NCBI RefSeq assembly: GCF_900100885.1
Contig: NZ_LT629692.1
Span: forward strand, 1,798,001 to 1,862,000
Reading direction: 5' to 3'
DNA from: Microbacterium pygmaeum
Lineage (GTDB): Bacteria > Actinomycetota > Actinomycetes > Actinomycetales > Microbacteriaceae
Length of the DNA stretch: 64,000 nucleotides
Positions 17,642 through 27,072 of this stretch are shown one piece after another. Both the position numbers and the translations under genes were made by a program. How positions within the stretch are numbered: the stretch's first letter is position 1; each line of letters begins with the position of its first letter. The notes beneath the pieces were generated by a model. That model was not told where the DNA came from, ran no database searches, and saw only the letters and a program-made list of their open reading frames with translations.

Positions 17642-17962
17642 GTGGTCACCGATCAGACGCGCCAAGCGATTCGAGCGTTCACGGACGAGCGAGAGTGGGA
17701 CCAGTTCCACTCCGCGGCGAACCTCGCCAAGAGCATTTCGATCGAGGCTGGCGAACTGCTGGAGTGCTTCCAGTGGACCGACGACGCCGATCCCGAGCAA
17801 GTGGCTGAGGAGTTGGCCGACGTCCTGACATACTGTGTTCTGCTTGCGGACCGCCTCGGAGTGGATCTGGACGCCATCGTGCTCGGCAAGCTTCGCGCAT
17901 CGGCGGCGAAGTATCCCGTGGACAAGGCGCGCGGTAAGAGCGCAAAATATGACGCCCTTTAG
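17642..17962 (+). CDS. MazG-like nucleotide pyrophosphohydrolase
   Basis: A 106-residue all-helical NTP-PPase of the MazG/iMazG superfamily, starting at a GTG. The metal-binding signature is intact: EAGELLECFQW (the ExxE half) and EELADVLTY (the ExxD half), with the trailing KLRASAAKYP typical of RS21-C6/MazG-like enzymes. Such proteins hydrolyse nucleoside triphosphates to monophosphates. It overlaps the next gene by 14 bases, so the two are translated together and probably function as a pair. In mobile islands this pairing suggests nucleotide-based defence or stress signalling, which is inference. Confidence 0.82.
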   Translation: MVTDQTRQAIRAFTDEREWDQFHSAANLAKSISIEAGELLECFQWTDDADPEQVAEELADVLTYCVLLADRLGVDLDAIVLGKLRASAAKYPVDKARGKSAKYDAL

Positions 17963-19676
17963 CATCGAGAAGCTCGGTTTCGACGTAGCGGCGATCGCCG
18001 CACTAGCGCGGGGCGATAAGCGATACTCCAACTGGCCCGTAGTGTACGTGTTGGACGGCCGGGCACAGACTTCGGTCTACGTCGGCGAGACCGTTAACAC
18101 AGTCGCCCGCATGCGCCAGCACCTGGCTTCGCCGTCGAAGTCAGGGCTGAGCACGATCCGCGTCGTCGTCGATGACACCTTCAATAAATCCGCGTGCCTC
18201 GACCTCGAGTCGCACCTCATTCGCTGGCTCGCAGGCGACGGTCGATTCACGGTTCTTAATGGCAACGAGGGCATCATCGACGCTGAGTACTACGACCGCG
18301 CCCTCTACAGAGAATCGTTCCGCGACATCTTCGAGCAACTGCGCGCGGAGGGTGTCTTCGGGCGCAGCATCCCCGAGATCGAGAACGGCGACCTGTTCAA
18401 GCTGTCGCCGTTCAAGGCGCTGACGCCCGATCAGGCGATCGCTGTCGAGGACATCCTCGAGGGCTTGTTCGTCGATCTTGCCGCCGGTACGGGGTCGACG
18501 GCCGTCATCCAAGGGCAGCCGGGTACAGGCAAGACCATCATCGGGATCTTTCTGCTGAAGCTTCTGGCGGACATTCGCGACTACGACGACTTGGACGATG
18601 TTCAGCCTGACTCGATCTTCTCGGAGCTATTCGTGCCCGAGCACCGAGCGCTGCTCGACGGCTTCCGCATGGGTCTGGTTGTGCCGCAACAATCGCTGCG
18701 CGAGTCGATCCGGCGAGTCTTCAAGAAGACACCAAAGTTGCATCCGGGGATGGTCCTATCGCCCTGGGACGTCGGGCTCGGCGGTGGAGACTATGACCTC
18801 CTCGTCGTTGATGAGACTCACCGGCTGAACCGACGTGCCAATCAGTCCTCCGGGATGCGCAACCTCGACTACCAGCGCATCAACGAGAAGCTCTTCGGCG
18901 CAGATGACTATGCGAAGACTCAGCTCGACTGGATCAAGGCCAAGAGCCGCCACCAGCTGTTGCTCGTCGACCGTGAGCAGAGTGTCCGCCCCGCCGACCT
19001 CCCGGACGCCATCCTCCGCGGAGAGCTGGAGGTCGCCCGTGCAGCGGGGCGTCGCTATCCACTAACGACGCAGATGCGCGTCCGCGCCGGCACTGACTAT
19101 GTCGACTTCATTCGTCGCCTCCTCCGTGGCGAAGCGGAAGAGGGGGCTCGCCCCGACTTCGGCGAGTACGATCTCCGCTTTTTCGACGACGTCGGCGCCA
19201 TGCGCCGCGCGATCTTTGCTCAGGATGCGTCCCGCGGTCTCGCCAGACTTGTCGCGGGCTACGCGTGGGACTGGGTGAGCAAGAAAGATGTCGACGCATC
19301 CGACATCGTGCTAGACGATGTCTCGATGCGATGGAACAGCAAGGACACCGATTGGATCAACTCACCGGGGTCGCTTCACGAAGTCGGCTCCATCCACACC
19401 GTGCAGGGCTACGACCTCAACTACGCGGGCGTGATCATTGGTCCCGACCTGCGCTACGACCCGACCTCGGACCAGCTCTTCGTCGACCGTGATTCGTATC
19501 GTGACAAAAAGGGCAGCGAGAACAATCCGCGCTTGGGTATCACTTTCACCGACGAGGAACTACTGCAGTACATCCGCAACATCTATGGGGTGCTACTGAC
19601 GCGCGGGATGCTCGGGACATTCGTCTACGTCTGCGACCCAGCGCTCCGCGAGTATGTGCGATCTCGGTTCGCCTGA
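17949..19676 (+). CDS. GIY-YIG nuclease fused to DUF2075 helicase-like ATPase
   Basis: A 575-residue two-domain protein. Residues 30-95 look like a GIY-YIG nuclease: VVYVLDG, VYVGETVN, an R..H pair and the glutamate in DLESHLIRWL. Residues 155-575 form a DUF2075-type superfamily 1-like ATPase with Walker A GQPGTGKT (189-196), Walker B DLLVVDETHR (283-292), a QMR motif and the late motif SIHTVQGYDLNYAGVIIG. The family is often found in defence islands and resembles the helicase part of Schlafen-like proteins. The ATG at 17949 lies within the MazG-like gene. It is convergent with the restriction gene, 31 bases away. Confidence 0.82.
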   Translation: MTPFSIEKLGFDVAAIAALARGDKRYSNWPVVYVLDGRAQTSVYVGETVNTVARMRQHLASPSKSGLSTIRVVVDDTFNKSACLDLESHLIRWLAGDGRFTVLNGNEGIIDAEYYDRALYRESFRDIFEQLRAEGVFGRSIPEIENGDLFKLSPFKALTPDQAIAVEDILEGLFVDLAAGTGSTAVIQGQPGTGKTIIGIFLLKLLADIRDYDDLDDVQPDSIFSELFVPEHRALLDGFRMGLVVPQQSLRESIRRVFKKTPKLHPGMVLSPWDVGLGGGDYDLLVVDETHRLNRRANQSSGMRNLDYQRINEKLFGADDYAKTQLDWIKAKSRHQLLLVDREQSVRPADLPDAILRGELEVARAAGRRYPLTTQMRVRAGTDYVDFIRRLLRGEAEEGARPDFGEYDLRFFDDVGAMRRAIFAQDASRGLARLVAGYAWDWVSKKDVDASDIVLDDVSMRWNSKDTDWINSPGSLHEVGSIHTVQGYDLNYAGVIIGPDLRYDPTSDQLFVDRDSYRDKKGSENNPRLGITFTDEELLQYIRNIYGVLLTRGMLGTFVYVCDPALREYVRSRFA

Positions 19677-19707
19677 GGCTGGAACCAACGCGCGTGTGCT
19701 CGGTCGG

Positions 19708-21279
19708 TCAGCCGACCACGACGCGTTGCACATCTTCGAGCGTCACCTCGCGTCCGACGCTCAGAAGCGCGAGGAGCATTTCGGCATCAACCCGTCCGTC
19801 CTGCGCATGCTGAATCAATGCAATCCATGCTGTGATGCCGACAGCGGACCCTGGGACGCCCGTTTCATCAACGATCTTTCGTAGACGGGGATTGATGCTT
19901 GCGCCGAAGCTGGAGGAGATAAAGACCCACGCTTTAAGCTTCGGCGACTTCTGAGCGTAGGCGGCCACATACTCCTTCATCGCTCTCTCGTCGCTTGCAG
20001 GGAGGGTGTATCCGTTCCCGTGCGCCTTCGTGTCGACGATGATTCGCCAAGAGTTGTTGTTGTCGACTACCACGTCGGGTTCCCTCCCAGCGCCTCCAAC
20101 GTGCCGGGCATCAAGTTCGAACACGCGCTTGAAGACATCTGTCGTCGCAAGCTCGAAGTCCCGCGCGCGCTCGCGACTCGAGCGAGCCATCTCCGCGTAG
20201 CCGAGAAGGAACTGATCCAGCGTGCGAGATCGGTCCGGCATCACGCGGCCCAGTGCCGCGCTGACGGACGCCGGACTAAAGCCGGTGGATGCCGACACGC
20301 GCTCCAAGAATTCGGCAGGAGGGACCGCGACAATCATCTCGGTGCGGGCAATGCCAAGGACAACCGTCTGAACACGTAGGTCGATCGCTTCTTCCCGAGA
20401 AAGCGCTCGCGACCCCGACAGATTTCTGGTGTCCTTCGATCTTCCGGGGGGCAAGCCGTAGCGACGCTGGAATTTCTCTTCATTCTGCGGGTCAGGGATG
20501 AGGGCCGCCCCGCCGTGTTGCTCAATCAATTCCTGAGCGAGCGTCTCGCGTCCAGGAGTGATCCAGATTTGGTCGTCCTGCCGCTCGACGAGGTTGGTAT
20601 GCTGCATCCAGTTCATCGCCGTGTTCGCAATGTCGGCGAGTGCTTCGCGCAGCCGGTCAGGTCTTCCTCGATTGGAGCAGAAGCGCGTTGAGAAGTCCGG
20701 CTCAAGACTCGAATCGCCGTCTTCGCGATATTGCAGGATGGCCTCGACGACCTTGTCCCGACCTGCAACGGTGTGCCGGTCACCGAGGGTGATCACTCGC
20801 AGAGCAATCTCTTCCTGGGCTAGGTAGCCAACGCGATCGTCAAGGAGTAGTCGAAGTAGCAGAACCATCGGCCTTAGCTGGAACCGTCGGTCGACATCGA
20901 CATTTCGGCCGACGGAGTAGGGCGACGGGAACTGATACTTCAGGACCTGATTTCCGAGAATCGGCGCCGGCGGCTCTCCGTCGGCGAGCGCTTCACCAGC
21001 CAGCGTCAAATACATCCGCTCGTCCGCTTCGCGCTCGAATGCAAGTCCCAAGCTGCGCAGAAGGCTCGCGTGCGTGCGGCCGCCCGACCCTCCAGCGTCT
21101 CGCCTGTCACCCTGGCGCTTGATGGACTCACGTTCAAGGACCTCTTCGAATGCGATGTGCAACTCTCTTGATCCCGACCATGGCCGACCGTAAGCCACCT
21201 CTCGAAGCGCAGCGACTGACTGCGGCACGCGGTAAAGCTTGCGTTGTGGTCGCGTGAAGAACCAATACGGCAGAGTCAC
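19708..21279 (-). CDS. AlwI-like type II restriction endonuclease
   Basis: A 523-residue protein resembling the AlwI restriction family. The opening YWFFTRPQRK, the RPWSGSRELHIAFEEVLE block and GRTHASLLRSLGLAF match that family's N-terminal pattern. A PD-(D/E)XK core is visible at PDVVV (401-405) and IIVDTKAHG, where D416 and K418 supply the DxK. AlwI itself recognises GGATC, but the target here cannot be inferred. It starts at GTG 21279 and lies 93 bases downstream of the C5 methyltransferase on the same strand, which should protect host sites. Confidence 0.72.
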   Translation of the reverse strand: MTLPYWFFTRPQRKLYRVPQSVAALREVAYGRPWSGSRELHIAFEEVLERESIKRQGDRRDAGGSGGRTHASLLRSLGLAFEREADERMYLTLAGEALADGEPPAPILGNQVLKYQFPSPYSVGRNVDVDRRFQLRPMVLLLRLLLDDRVGYLAQEEIALRVITLGDRHTVAGRDKVVEAILQYREDGDSSLEPDFSTRFCSNRGRPDRLREALADIANTAMNWMQHTNLVERQDDQIWITPGRETLAQELIEQHGGAALIPDPQNEEKFQRRYGLPPGRSKDTRNLSGSRALSREEAIDLRVQTVVLGIARTEMIVAVPPAEFLERVSASTGFSPASVSAALGRVMPDRSRTLDQFLLGYAEMARSSRERARDFELATTDVFKRVFELDARHVGGAGREPDVVVDNNNSWRIIVDTKAHGNGYTLPASDERAMKEYVAAYAQKSPKLKAWVFISSSFGASINPRLRKIVDETGVPGSAVGITAWIALIQHAQDGRVDAEMLLALLSVGREVTLEDVQRVVVG

Positions 21280-21372
21280 CGGGCCAGACTATGGCCTGCC
21301 TGTCGACGGCTACCCTCATATGGCGCGACACGCAGAAGCCGATGTTTCAGAGGTGACGGGGAGCCCGTCCGG

Positions 21373-22530
21373 CTAGCTCGCCTCCGCAACCATCTCTCGG
21401 AGGTCGGCGACGCGTCGGGGAGGCACTCGGTGATGAAGGTTCGGCTCGAGGCCGACGTAATCGATGCCGGCGAATGATTTTAGAACTGCCTCGAAGACGA
21501 TCCGAGCCCCTTCCACCGGCACCGCCATACCGATCTGCTTCCGGACGCTCTCCTTGCCTCCCTTGAACTCGAAACGATCCGGGAAGGTCTGGATGCGGGC
21601 CCGCTCACGGTTGGTCAGGGCGCGGTCCTCGGACCAGTGGTAGACGTGGGTCCCACCACCGCCGGAGCCGGTGATCGTGTAACACGGCTTATCTGCTTCC
21701 AGTCGCTTGTAAATCTGGCTGATCCGCGCGCCCGCAACGTTGAGTCGAAGGTCTGCAGGGAGATCCGCGGTGAACGCGTTTTGGCCCGGTTTGATGTGCT
21801 GCAGGCGGCGCACGACGTCCTCACTCTGCTTGGTGAGCTCTTGGTTGGCCGCCCAACCCGGGATCTCGCTCAGGGCAAGCCGAACGGAGTTGTCACGGTC
21901 AGCAAACATCGCTGGCGATGGCACCCTGAACTCCACGTCCAGGTCATCTCGGATTCCCACGATGAGGATCCGGTGCCTGCGCTGAGGAATTCCGTACTCT
22001 TCAAACTTGTAGAGGTGAGGATATAGGCGGTAGCCGGTCCAGGGAGCTGGACGGCCCTCGCTGTCAGTTTCGCCTCCCGCGTGCTGGAGCCTATCGAGGA
22101 TCATCTCGAATGCGGTGCCATCGTTGGAGTTCCGAAGTCCTCCCACGTTTTCGGCTACGAACCACTTTGGCGAGTAGGTGTCAATGACGCGAGCGCCGTA
22201 CTCGTAGAGGGGTCCGAACTCCCCAGCGATCCCCTTACGCTCGCCGACGTTTGAGAAGTCGTTGCAGGGGAATCCGAAAGCGAGGCCATCGATCGGCGAC
22301 AGCTGCCCGGCGATGTCGAGCTTCCTGACATCCTCATGAATCACCCGAGCGCCGGGGAAGTTGTGCTTATAGGTATCGCACGTGTCGCGGTCGTAGTCGG
22401 TGGCCCATGCATGCGCGATGCGGTACCCCTCCACGGAACCGGCGGCCTGTCGTGCGCCCTCGGCGATGCCGCCGGGCCCACTGAACAGTTCGCCCAGTCT
22501 GAATACTTCAGTGCGATCGCTGACTGACAC
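21373..22530 (-). CDS. dcm: DNA (cytosine-5) methyltransferase
   Basis: A 385-residue C5 methylase, the modification half of the R-M system. Motif I is ELFSGPGGI near residue 14. The catalytic loop is GFPCNDFS with C89, an unusual PCN in place of the common PCQ. ENV at 127-129 is motif VI, RRHR is motif VIII, and the C-terminal motifs IX/X (TNRERARIQTFPDRFEF, then QIGMAVP) are intact. The GTG start at 22530 has AGAGG upstream. A Vsr-type nuclease gene diverges from it across 128 bases, consistent with correction of T:G mismatches from deaminated 5-methylcytosine. Confidence 0.93.
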   Translation of the reverse strand: MSVSDRTEVFRLGELFSGPGGIAEGARQAAGSVEGYRIAHAWATDYDRDTCDTYKHNFPGARVIHEDVRKLDIAGQLSPIDGLAFGFPCNDFSNVGERKGIAGEFGPLYEYGARVIDTYSPKWFVAENVGGLRNSNDGTAFEMILDRLQHAGGETDSEGRPAPWTGYRLYPHLYKFEEYGIPQRRHRILIVGIRDDLDVEFRVPSPAMFADRDNSVRLALSEIPGWAANQELTKQSEDVVRRLQHIKPGQNAFTADLPADLRLNVAGARISQIYKRLEADKPCYTITGSGGGGTHVYHWSEDRALTNRERARIQTFPDRFEFKGGKESVRKQIGMAVPVEGARIVFEAVLKSFAGIDYVGLEPNLHHRVPPRRVADLREMVAEAS

Positions 22531-22658
22531 TCACGGACCTCTCGTTGGATACTTGGGATCAGGCTAGGCAAGCTTCTCCCAAGGGTCCGACACCGTGGCG
22601 GCGTGTTGCTGAACTTTCCCGCTAGTAGTCGGATCTATATTCGAATGGTTCGATCGAC

Positions 22659-23120
22659 ATGAGCTCAGCGCAACCCGCTTCATGGGCCAGTAGCGAGACG
22701 GCACGCCGGACCATGCTTGCCAATCGCTCGAAGAACACACAACCCGAGTTGGCCGTCCGGAAAATCCTTCATGCCGGCGGTCTTCGGTACCGCGTGAATA
22801 TGCGCCCGATACCGCTTCTGAGGCGCACCGCCGACGTCGTGTTCACCCGAGCACGAGTCGCTGTCTTCATCGATGGATGCTTCTGGCACAGCTGCCCTGA
22901 GCACTCCTCCCGGCCGAAGTCGAACAGCGACTACTGGGGGCCCAAGCTTCGTGGCAACGTGGAGCGAGACCGACAGACAGATCGCGCGCTCGAGTCAGCG
23001 GGGTGGCTTGTGTTGCGCTTCTGGGAGCACGAATCCGAGGTCGAGGTCGCCGAGGCGATCGCGCTGGCTGTGCGGGCCCAACACTCCTCGTCGTTGGATG
23101 CCTCGGGTGTCAAAGATTGA
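22659..23120 (+). CDS. vsr: very short patch repair endonuclease (Vsr)
   Basis: A 153-residue Vsr-family mismatch endonuclease. It nicks DNA at T:G mismatches formed by deamination of 5-methylcytosine in the partner methylase's site. Key residues are visible: D59 in RTADVVF, CFWHSCPEH at 74-82 contributing zinc ligands and catalytic histidine, and FWEHE at 121-125. The opening MLANRSKNTQPELAVRKIL is diagnostic. It diverges from the C5 methylase gene and its 3' end overlaps the convergent DUF6339-like gene by 11 bases. Confidence 0.93.
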   Translation: MSSAQPASWASSETARRTMLANRSKNTQPELAVRKILHAGGLRYRVNMRPIPLLRRTADVVFTRARVAVFIDGCFWHSCPEHSSRPKSNSDYWGPKLRGNVERDRQTDRALESAGWLVLRFWEHESEVEVAEAIALAVRAQHSSSLDASGVKD

Positions 23121-23868
23121 GATTTTCGCGGAAGCTTTCCTCGACAATCTGAAAGAGCTCTGCCTCCGGAAGCGTGCCCAGCGCGCGGCGACCGGCGAGG
23201 TAGTCGAGATCCTCGAGGAACGAACGCACCCCCACTCGGTCGTAGGGAGTTTCCTGGTTCACCAGGTAGTTGGTGAGCACGCTGAGGAGCGCTCGGGCGA
23301 GAGCCGGGACCGTCGCGAGGCTGGGTCGGCCGAGCACCTGAACTGACAGATCGCTGTTCGAGAAGAACGCCTGCAGGGCGGGATTCAGGTCGCTCGGATC
23401 GGCAAATCGGCGAACATACGAACCGCTCCACCAGAGCCGGGCAATGGCGTGATCCCGCTCTCGCCGCCTGTCCGTGCTCGCAAACACGTGATTGATGACG
23501 TGATTGCCGAGCGCGTCATCGCTAGCCGGCCAACGATCCCGCGTGTAGTTGCGAAAGTAGCCGAGTGCCAGCGTCACCCAGAGGCGCTCGTCGACCGCGT
23601 CAGCCGGGGTGAGGTTGGGCAGAACGCGAAGAATAAGTCGAGCGTTCGCCGCGTCCAAGTCACCTTGCCGGGTGTCTCCGTCGGACAGCTGGAGCCCGCA
23701 GTTACCGTCAACCTCGTATTCCGACTCAATGAATCGCAGGTCGAGGGTCTTGACTAGTGCGTCCAAATCGTTGTTCCAAACTTCAGCCGCCTGGGACCCG
23801 GCCGCCATCACTCGCAGCGTGTCAACGGAATCGGCGGTGAGAATGCGCAACTGTTGCATCTCAGACAT
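23110..23868 (-). CDS. DUF6339-like accessory protein of R-M island
   Basis: A 252-residue soluble protein without recognisable catalytic motifs. The pattern (ERLWVTLALGYFRNYTRDRWP, then ARLWWSGSYVRRFADP and ALLSVLTNYLVNQETPYDR) is what I recall of the DUF6339 family, found beside cytosine methylases and MORC-like ATPases. Mostly helical. Its start overlaps the end of the upstream gene by eight bases, so it is the third gene of a coupled operon (GHKL ATPase, 280-residue protein, this one). Role is unknown. An accessory part in restriction is inferred from context. Confidence 0.65.
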   Translation of the reverse strand: MSEMQQLRILTADSVDTLRVMAAGSQAAEVWNNDLDALVKTLDLRFIESEYEVDGNCGLQLSDGDTRQGDLDAANARLILRVLPNLTPADAVDERLWVTLALGYFRNYTRDRWPASDDALGNHVINHVFASTDRRRERDHAIARLWWSGSYVRRFADPSDLNPALQAFFSNSDLSVQVLGRPSLATVPALARALLSVLTNYLVNQETPYDRVGVRSFLEDLDYLAGRRALGTLPEAELFQIVEESFRENLNL

Positions 23869-24703
23869 CTGCGACCTCGACCTTCTTGATTCCTTTCGCG
23901 CTCACGAGAAGCTGTGCGGAGATCTCCTGATACTCAGGGTCGTCCGGATCGAGCGCGCGCCCAAGGTCTTCCAGGCGACTCATCAAAGTACGGCCCCACG
24001 GCAACTCCGTGTTCTCGCCGTCCTCCTCACGTGCGAGGTAGTTCAGCGCGCCGGCGATGCAGTCCTTATAGACGCTCATGAACAGGTACGGCCGCGTGGA
24101 CCGATCGGCGCGCATGTGCCCGATGGCATCGCGGAGACTCTCGCCGGCGATGATGATGATGCGCGGGCCGTCGTACTGGAAGCGATAGATGTCCGTGTCC
24201 GACTCTTCGGTCGAGTACTTGATCGTCACCAGGTCGCGGTCGAGTGTTCGGGAGAACTCCAGGTCGACGGTGACCGATTCGCCGACGCCGAGGATGTCGC
24301 CTTCACGAACACCGAACACAGATGTCCCGAACTCTTCATTGATTCCATCGGGCCGATATGTCTGGTTCGAGGAGCTGGCAATGATGAGCGGCGTGAGCGT
24401 GGTGCTGCCGTACAGCTGGCCATCGTCGAACACGAGCTGACCCTTCCACCCGTCCAGGTCGACATACTCTCTGAAGAGAGTCGATCGGCACTGAACGTCC
24501 ATCACAATGCGCGCATTGCCGTCGAGGAAGTATTCGTCCATCCACGCCACCGACTGAGTGATGTCGTATGTGACGACGAGCTGCTGCGATGTGTCTCCGC
24601 CCATCTCAGCTTCAATTGCGGCGTGAAATTTGGCATCGCTTCCGAAGTCGTCGCTGAACGAGGAGAGGACTGGGTACGGGTATGCCTTGGCTCGATAGCT
24701 CAC
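23861..24703 (-). CDS. uncharacterised protein of R-M/MORC operon
   Basis: A 280-residue soluble protein of unknown function, middle gene of the coupled operon. The N-terminal 160 residues are predicted beta-rich, with no nuclease or ATPase motif that I can see. The C-terminal part is helical and charged. It starts at GTG 24703, overlapping the stop of the GHKL ATPase gene (GTGA), and it overlaps the DUF6339-like gene by eight bases. Tight coupling suggests that the three form a complex. Confidence 0.6.
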   Translation of the reverse strand: MSYRAKAYPYPVLSSFSDDFGSDAKFHAAIEAEMGGDTSQQLVVTYDITQSVAWMDEYFLDGNARIVMDVQCRSTLFREYVDLDGWKGQLVFDDGQLYGSTTLTPLIIASSSNQTYRPDGINEEFGTSVFGVREGDILGVGESVTVDLEFSRTLDRDLVTIKYSTEESDTDIYRFQYDGPRIIIIAGESLRDAIGHMRADRSTRPYLFMSVYKDCIAGALNYLAREEDGENTELPWGRTLMSRLEDLGRALDPDDPEYQEISAQLLVSAKGIKKVEVADV

Positions 24704-26619
24704 GGTTCGAGTCGCCCTTCAATCGCATAGTCGAGGTCTGCTGGGTGGAAGACGAGGCGGAGATGCTTGCGCGCGGTGGCGCTTAGCTCTGTGAATTCGA
24801 GTGAAGTGCGCCACGCTGAGCCCGCGGCCACTTCCTCCTCGGTCCGGAACTCCAGACGCTCAGTCTCCGAGTCGCCCGAGCGGAGCAGGACGAGAGTCTT
24901 TCGCGTCCCGTCCACCGGCGTGAAGGCGACATCGGCTACACCTGATCCTGGTGCCGTCCGAACGACGCGAAGGTTTCGAACGGGGAGGCCGGTCCGAAGC
25001 GCGCTCTTCGCGGAACCCGAGCCATCGCCGGGGAAGGTTCCACCCTTCGACTTGTGCTTTCCTGGGCCGCCGTTGGATCCGCGGCCGGACGTGTCCGCAT
25101 CGCCGGTGAGTTCGGTCTGCCTGTTCTCTCGATGTGAGCGAGCCTTCTTGAAGGCGATCCGCAGGGTTCGGTTCGGCTCGCCCTTCTCGTTGTCAACGCC
25201 AGCGCCTAGATCGCCCCGGAACCAATCGTCCAAGTCGTCGACGGACACCTCTTCTTCAATCTGGATAGAAGCATGCTCTCGCAGGAGGCTCCGCACGCTC
25301 GATTGGAACTTGTAGTAGGCGGCTTCCGCGGACTTTCTCTCCGTCATGTCGCTGATTCGATCAAACGCGAACTCCGTGTGCTCTGGGTTCTCGAGCTTTC
25401 GCAGAAGCTCCGAGCCCTGGTCTCCTGACACGCAGACAAACAGGTCGAACGGCTTCAGACCCGGAAAGCGCTGCAGCTTCTCTGCTGCTCGTGTGATCAG
25501 CATCCCGTTGCCGCGGGCGACGCCCACGTGACGCCCGACAACTCCATCAAGGCGGAGATACCAGTTGATCGTTCCGAAGTCCTCCAGTTGGAGTGTTCCG
25601 GAAAGATCCTTCTTGCGCACGGTTCGCGCGGATTCGAGTCGCTCGACGACCTTGTCTGTCGGCTTGAGTATGTTGATCAAGTCCGTTTCGACCACATCGT
25701 CGAATGCCTGGGCAACGCTGTCGGCGTCGATGCGTTCGTGCTCGCCCAGATGGACCACCAACTTATTCGTAAGCACGGCGAAGTAGAAGTTTGCGACGAC
25801 TGCGAGCTTGACTTCCGCCCACAGCAACTCTTCTTCCTCTACCCCATACGGCTCTGGAATGTACACCGACGTGCCAACGCTCAACGCATCCCGGTCGAGC
25901 TCTGGTCGCGCCTGAATCGCCCATCGTGGCACCTCGCCGTCTGTGAGGGGGAGGCACTTCGTCCGAATGCCGAAGTACCCGGTGGCGACGCACCACTCGG
26001 GGGCACCGGTCACTTCGGTAAGGGGGACAGATTGAAGGATGCTCTTCCCTTGGAACCTCGTCTCGAGCGAACCCTCGTGCTCGATGCGGGAAAGGTAGAA
26101 AAGGGTGCGGAGCTCTGACATGGCGAATGGCGCCCGCGACCCATGCCCGAAGGAACCTAGGGCGGAGCTACTCTCCTTGAAGGTCATGCCAGCCCCCTTC
26201 ACCAGGGCAAGCCATGGCCCTGATTGCGGATTCTCCGGCGGATCAAAGGTGGGCCCGGTCAGCCCTCTCGTGTTGTAGTCGTGGACCCCTAGGAACGTGA
26301 CGTGGCCGTCAGCGACCTGATCGATCGCTCGCTGGTAGAAGCTCTTGCCGGCCTGAGTGTGTTCCAGCTTGTGCGCTGCCTTGAAGTAGCGAGCGAGCTC
26401 ATCGAATCCCGTGTCGTCGAGGTCGGACGTCGTGTCGAGCGTGAATCGCACAATGACTGGGTCACTGGTCTTGTCCTGCGCGTCGAGCGAGTTCTGGATC
26501 ATCTCGCGTACGAGTGCTTGAAGGCGCTCGCTCTTGAACATGTCGATTGCCGACACGTTGAATCCCTCTCGAGTCCCGTCGTTTAGGAACGGAAACTTCC
26601 AACCCACATCACTTGTCAT
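24700..26619 (-). CDS. GHKL (MORC/MutL-like) ATPase of R-M system
   Basis: A protein of about 639 residues with an N-terminal GHKL ATPase. The Bergerat-fold motifs are readable: the N box LVREMIQNSLDAQ (E, N and D ligands), the G1-type VHDYNTRGLTG, and the G2 box GSFGHGSRAPF. A transducer-like middle follows, then a helical region and a low-complexity GGPGKHKSKGG linker before a beta-rich C-terminal domain. This matches prokaryotic MORC-like ATPases described in restriction operons (Iyer, Abhiman and Aravind). Either ATG 26619 or GTG 26625 could start it. It heads the three-gene operon leading to the DUF6339-like gene. Confidence 0.78.
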   Translation of the reverse strand: MTSDVGWKFPFLNDGTREGFNVSAIDMFKSERLQALVREMIQNSLDAQDKTSDPVIVRFTLDTTSDLDDTGFDELARYFKAAHKLEHTQAGKSFYQRAIDQVADGHVTFLGVHDYNTRGLTGPTFDPPENPQSGPWLALVKGAGMTFKESSSALGSFGHGSRAPFAMSELRTLFYLSRIEHEGSLETRFQGKSILQSVPLTEVTGAPEWCVATGYFGIRTKCLPLTDGEVPRWAIQARPELDRDALSVGTSVYIPEPYGVEEEELLWAEVKLAVVANFYFAVLTNKLVVHLGEHERIDADSVAQAFDDVVETDLINILKPTDKVVERLESARTVRKKDLSGTLQLEDFGTINWYLRLDGVVGRHVGVARGNGMLITRAAEKLQRFPGLKPFDLFVCVSGDQGSELLRKLENPEHTEFAFDRISDMTERKSAEAAYYKFQSSVRSLLREHASIQIEEEVSVDDLDDWFRGDLGAGVDNEKGEPNRTLRIAFKKARSHRENRQTELTGDADTSGRGSNGGPGKHKSKGGTFPGDGSGSAKSALRTGLPVRNLRVVRTAPGSGVADVAFTPVDGTRKTLVLLRSGDSETERLEFRTEEEVAAGSAWRTSLEFTELSATARKHLRLVFHPADLDYAIEGRLEP

Positions 26620-26646
26620 GCTCACCCATTCGTGGTCTGTCTTCTT

Positions 26647-26889
26647 CTAGTCCGTCAATCGAAAGGACCGGTCGCGTCCCGATGAAGCATCGGCGAACCT
26701 TGCCTTCACCGCTCGCACTTCGTTCTCCAACGCCCTGATGATTTTGCTGACCTCGGCGTCGGTGAACTCGTAATTTGAGCGGTTTGACAGATTGCCAATC
26801 AGGCGGATCGCACTCAGTGCCTTATCCGTTCGCGCCTCAGCGAGGGAGATGAATCGCTCGCGACGGTCTCTCACGAGAATTCCAAACAT
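26647..26889 (-). CDS. small conserved protein upstream of the GHKL ATPase
   Basis: An 80-residue basic helical protein, starting at ATG 26889 (or 26907). The phrase ISLAEARTDKALSAIRLIGN followed by LSNRSNYEF is one I recognise from a family of small proteins that precede restriction and HNH nuclease genes in many bacteria. It is 27 bases upstream of the ATPase gene on the same strand and is probably the first gene of that operon. Function unknown. A DNA-binding or assembly role would fit its charge. Confidence 0.6.
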   Translation of the reverse strand: MFGILVRDRRERFISLAEARTDKALSAIRLIGNLSNRSNYEFTDAEVSKIIRALENEVRAVKARFADASSGRDRSFRLTD

Positions 26890-27072
26890 TCGGCCCACAT
26901 GACACACATGGTACGCATTGCTTGCCTACATTCGCAACCTGTATGCAGATGCGTGCTTGTGTAGCGCACAAGACCTCCTCCTTTGGCATCGATCGCCACG
27001 AGAGCCAATCGCTCCGGAATGTGGGGATTCCGTTGGCCCATACCGCCGTCGAAAATGGTTACGCTCGGCGGC

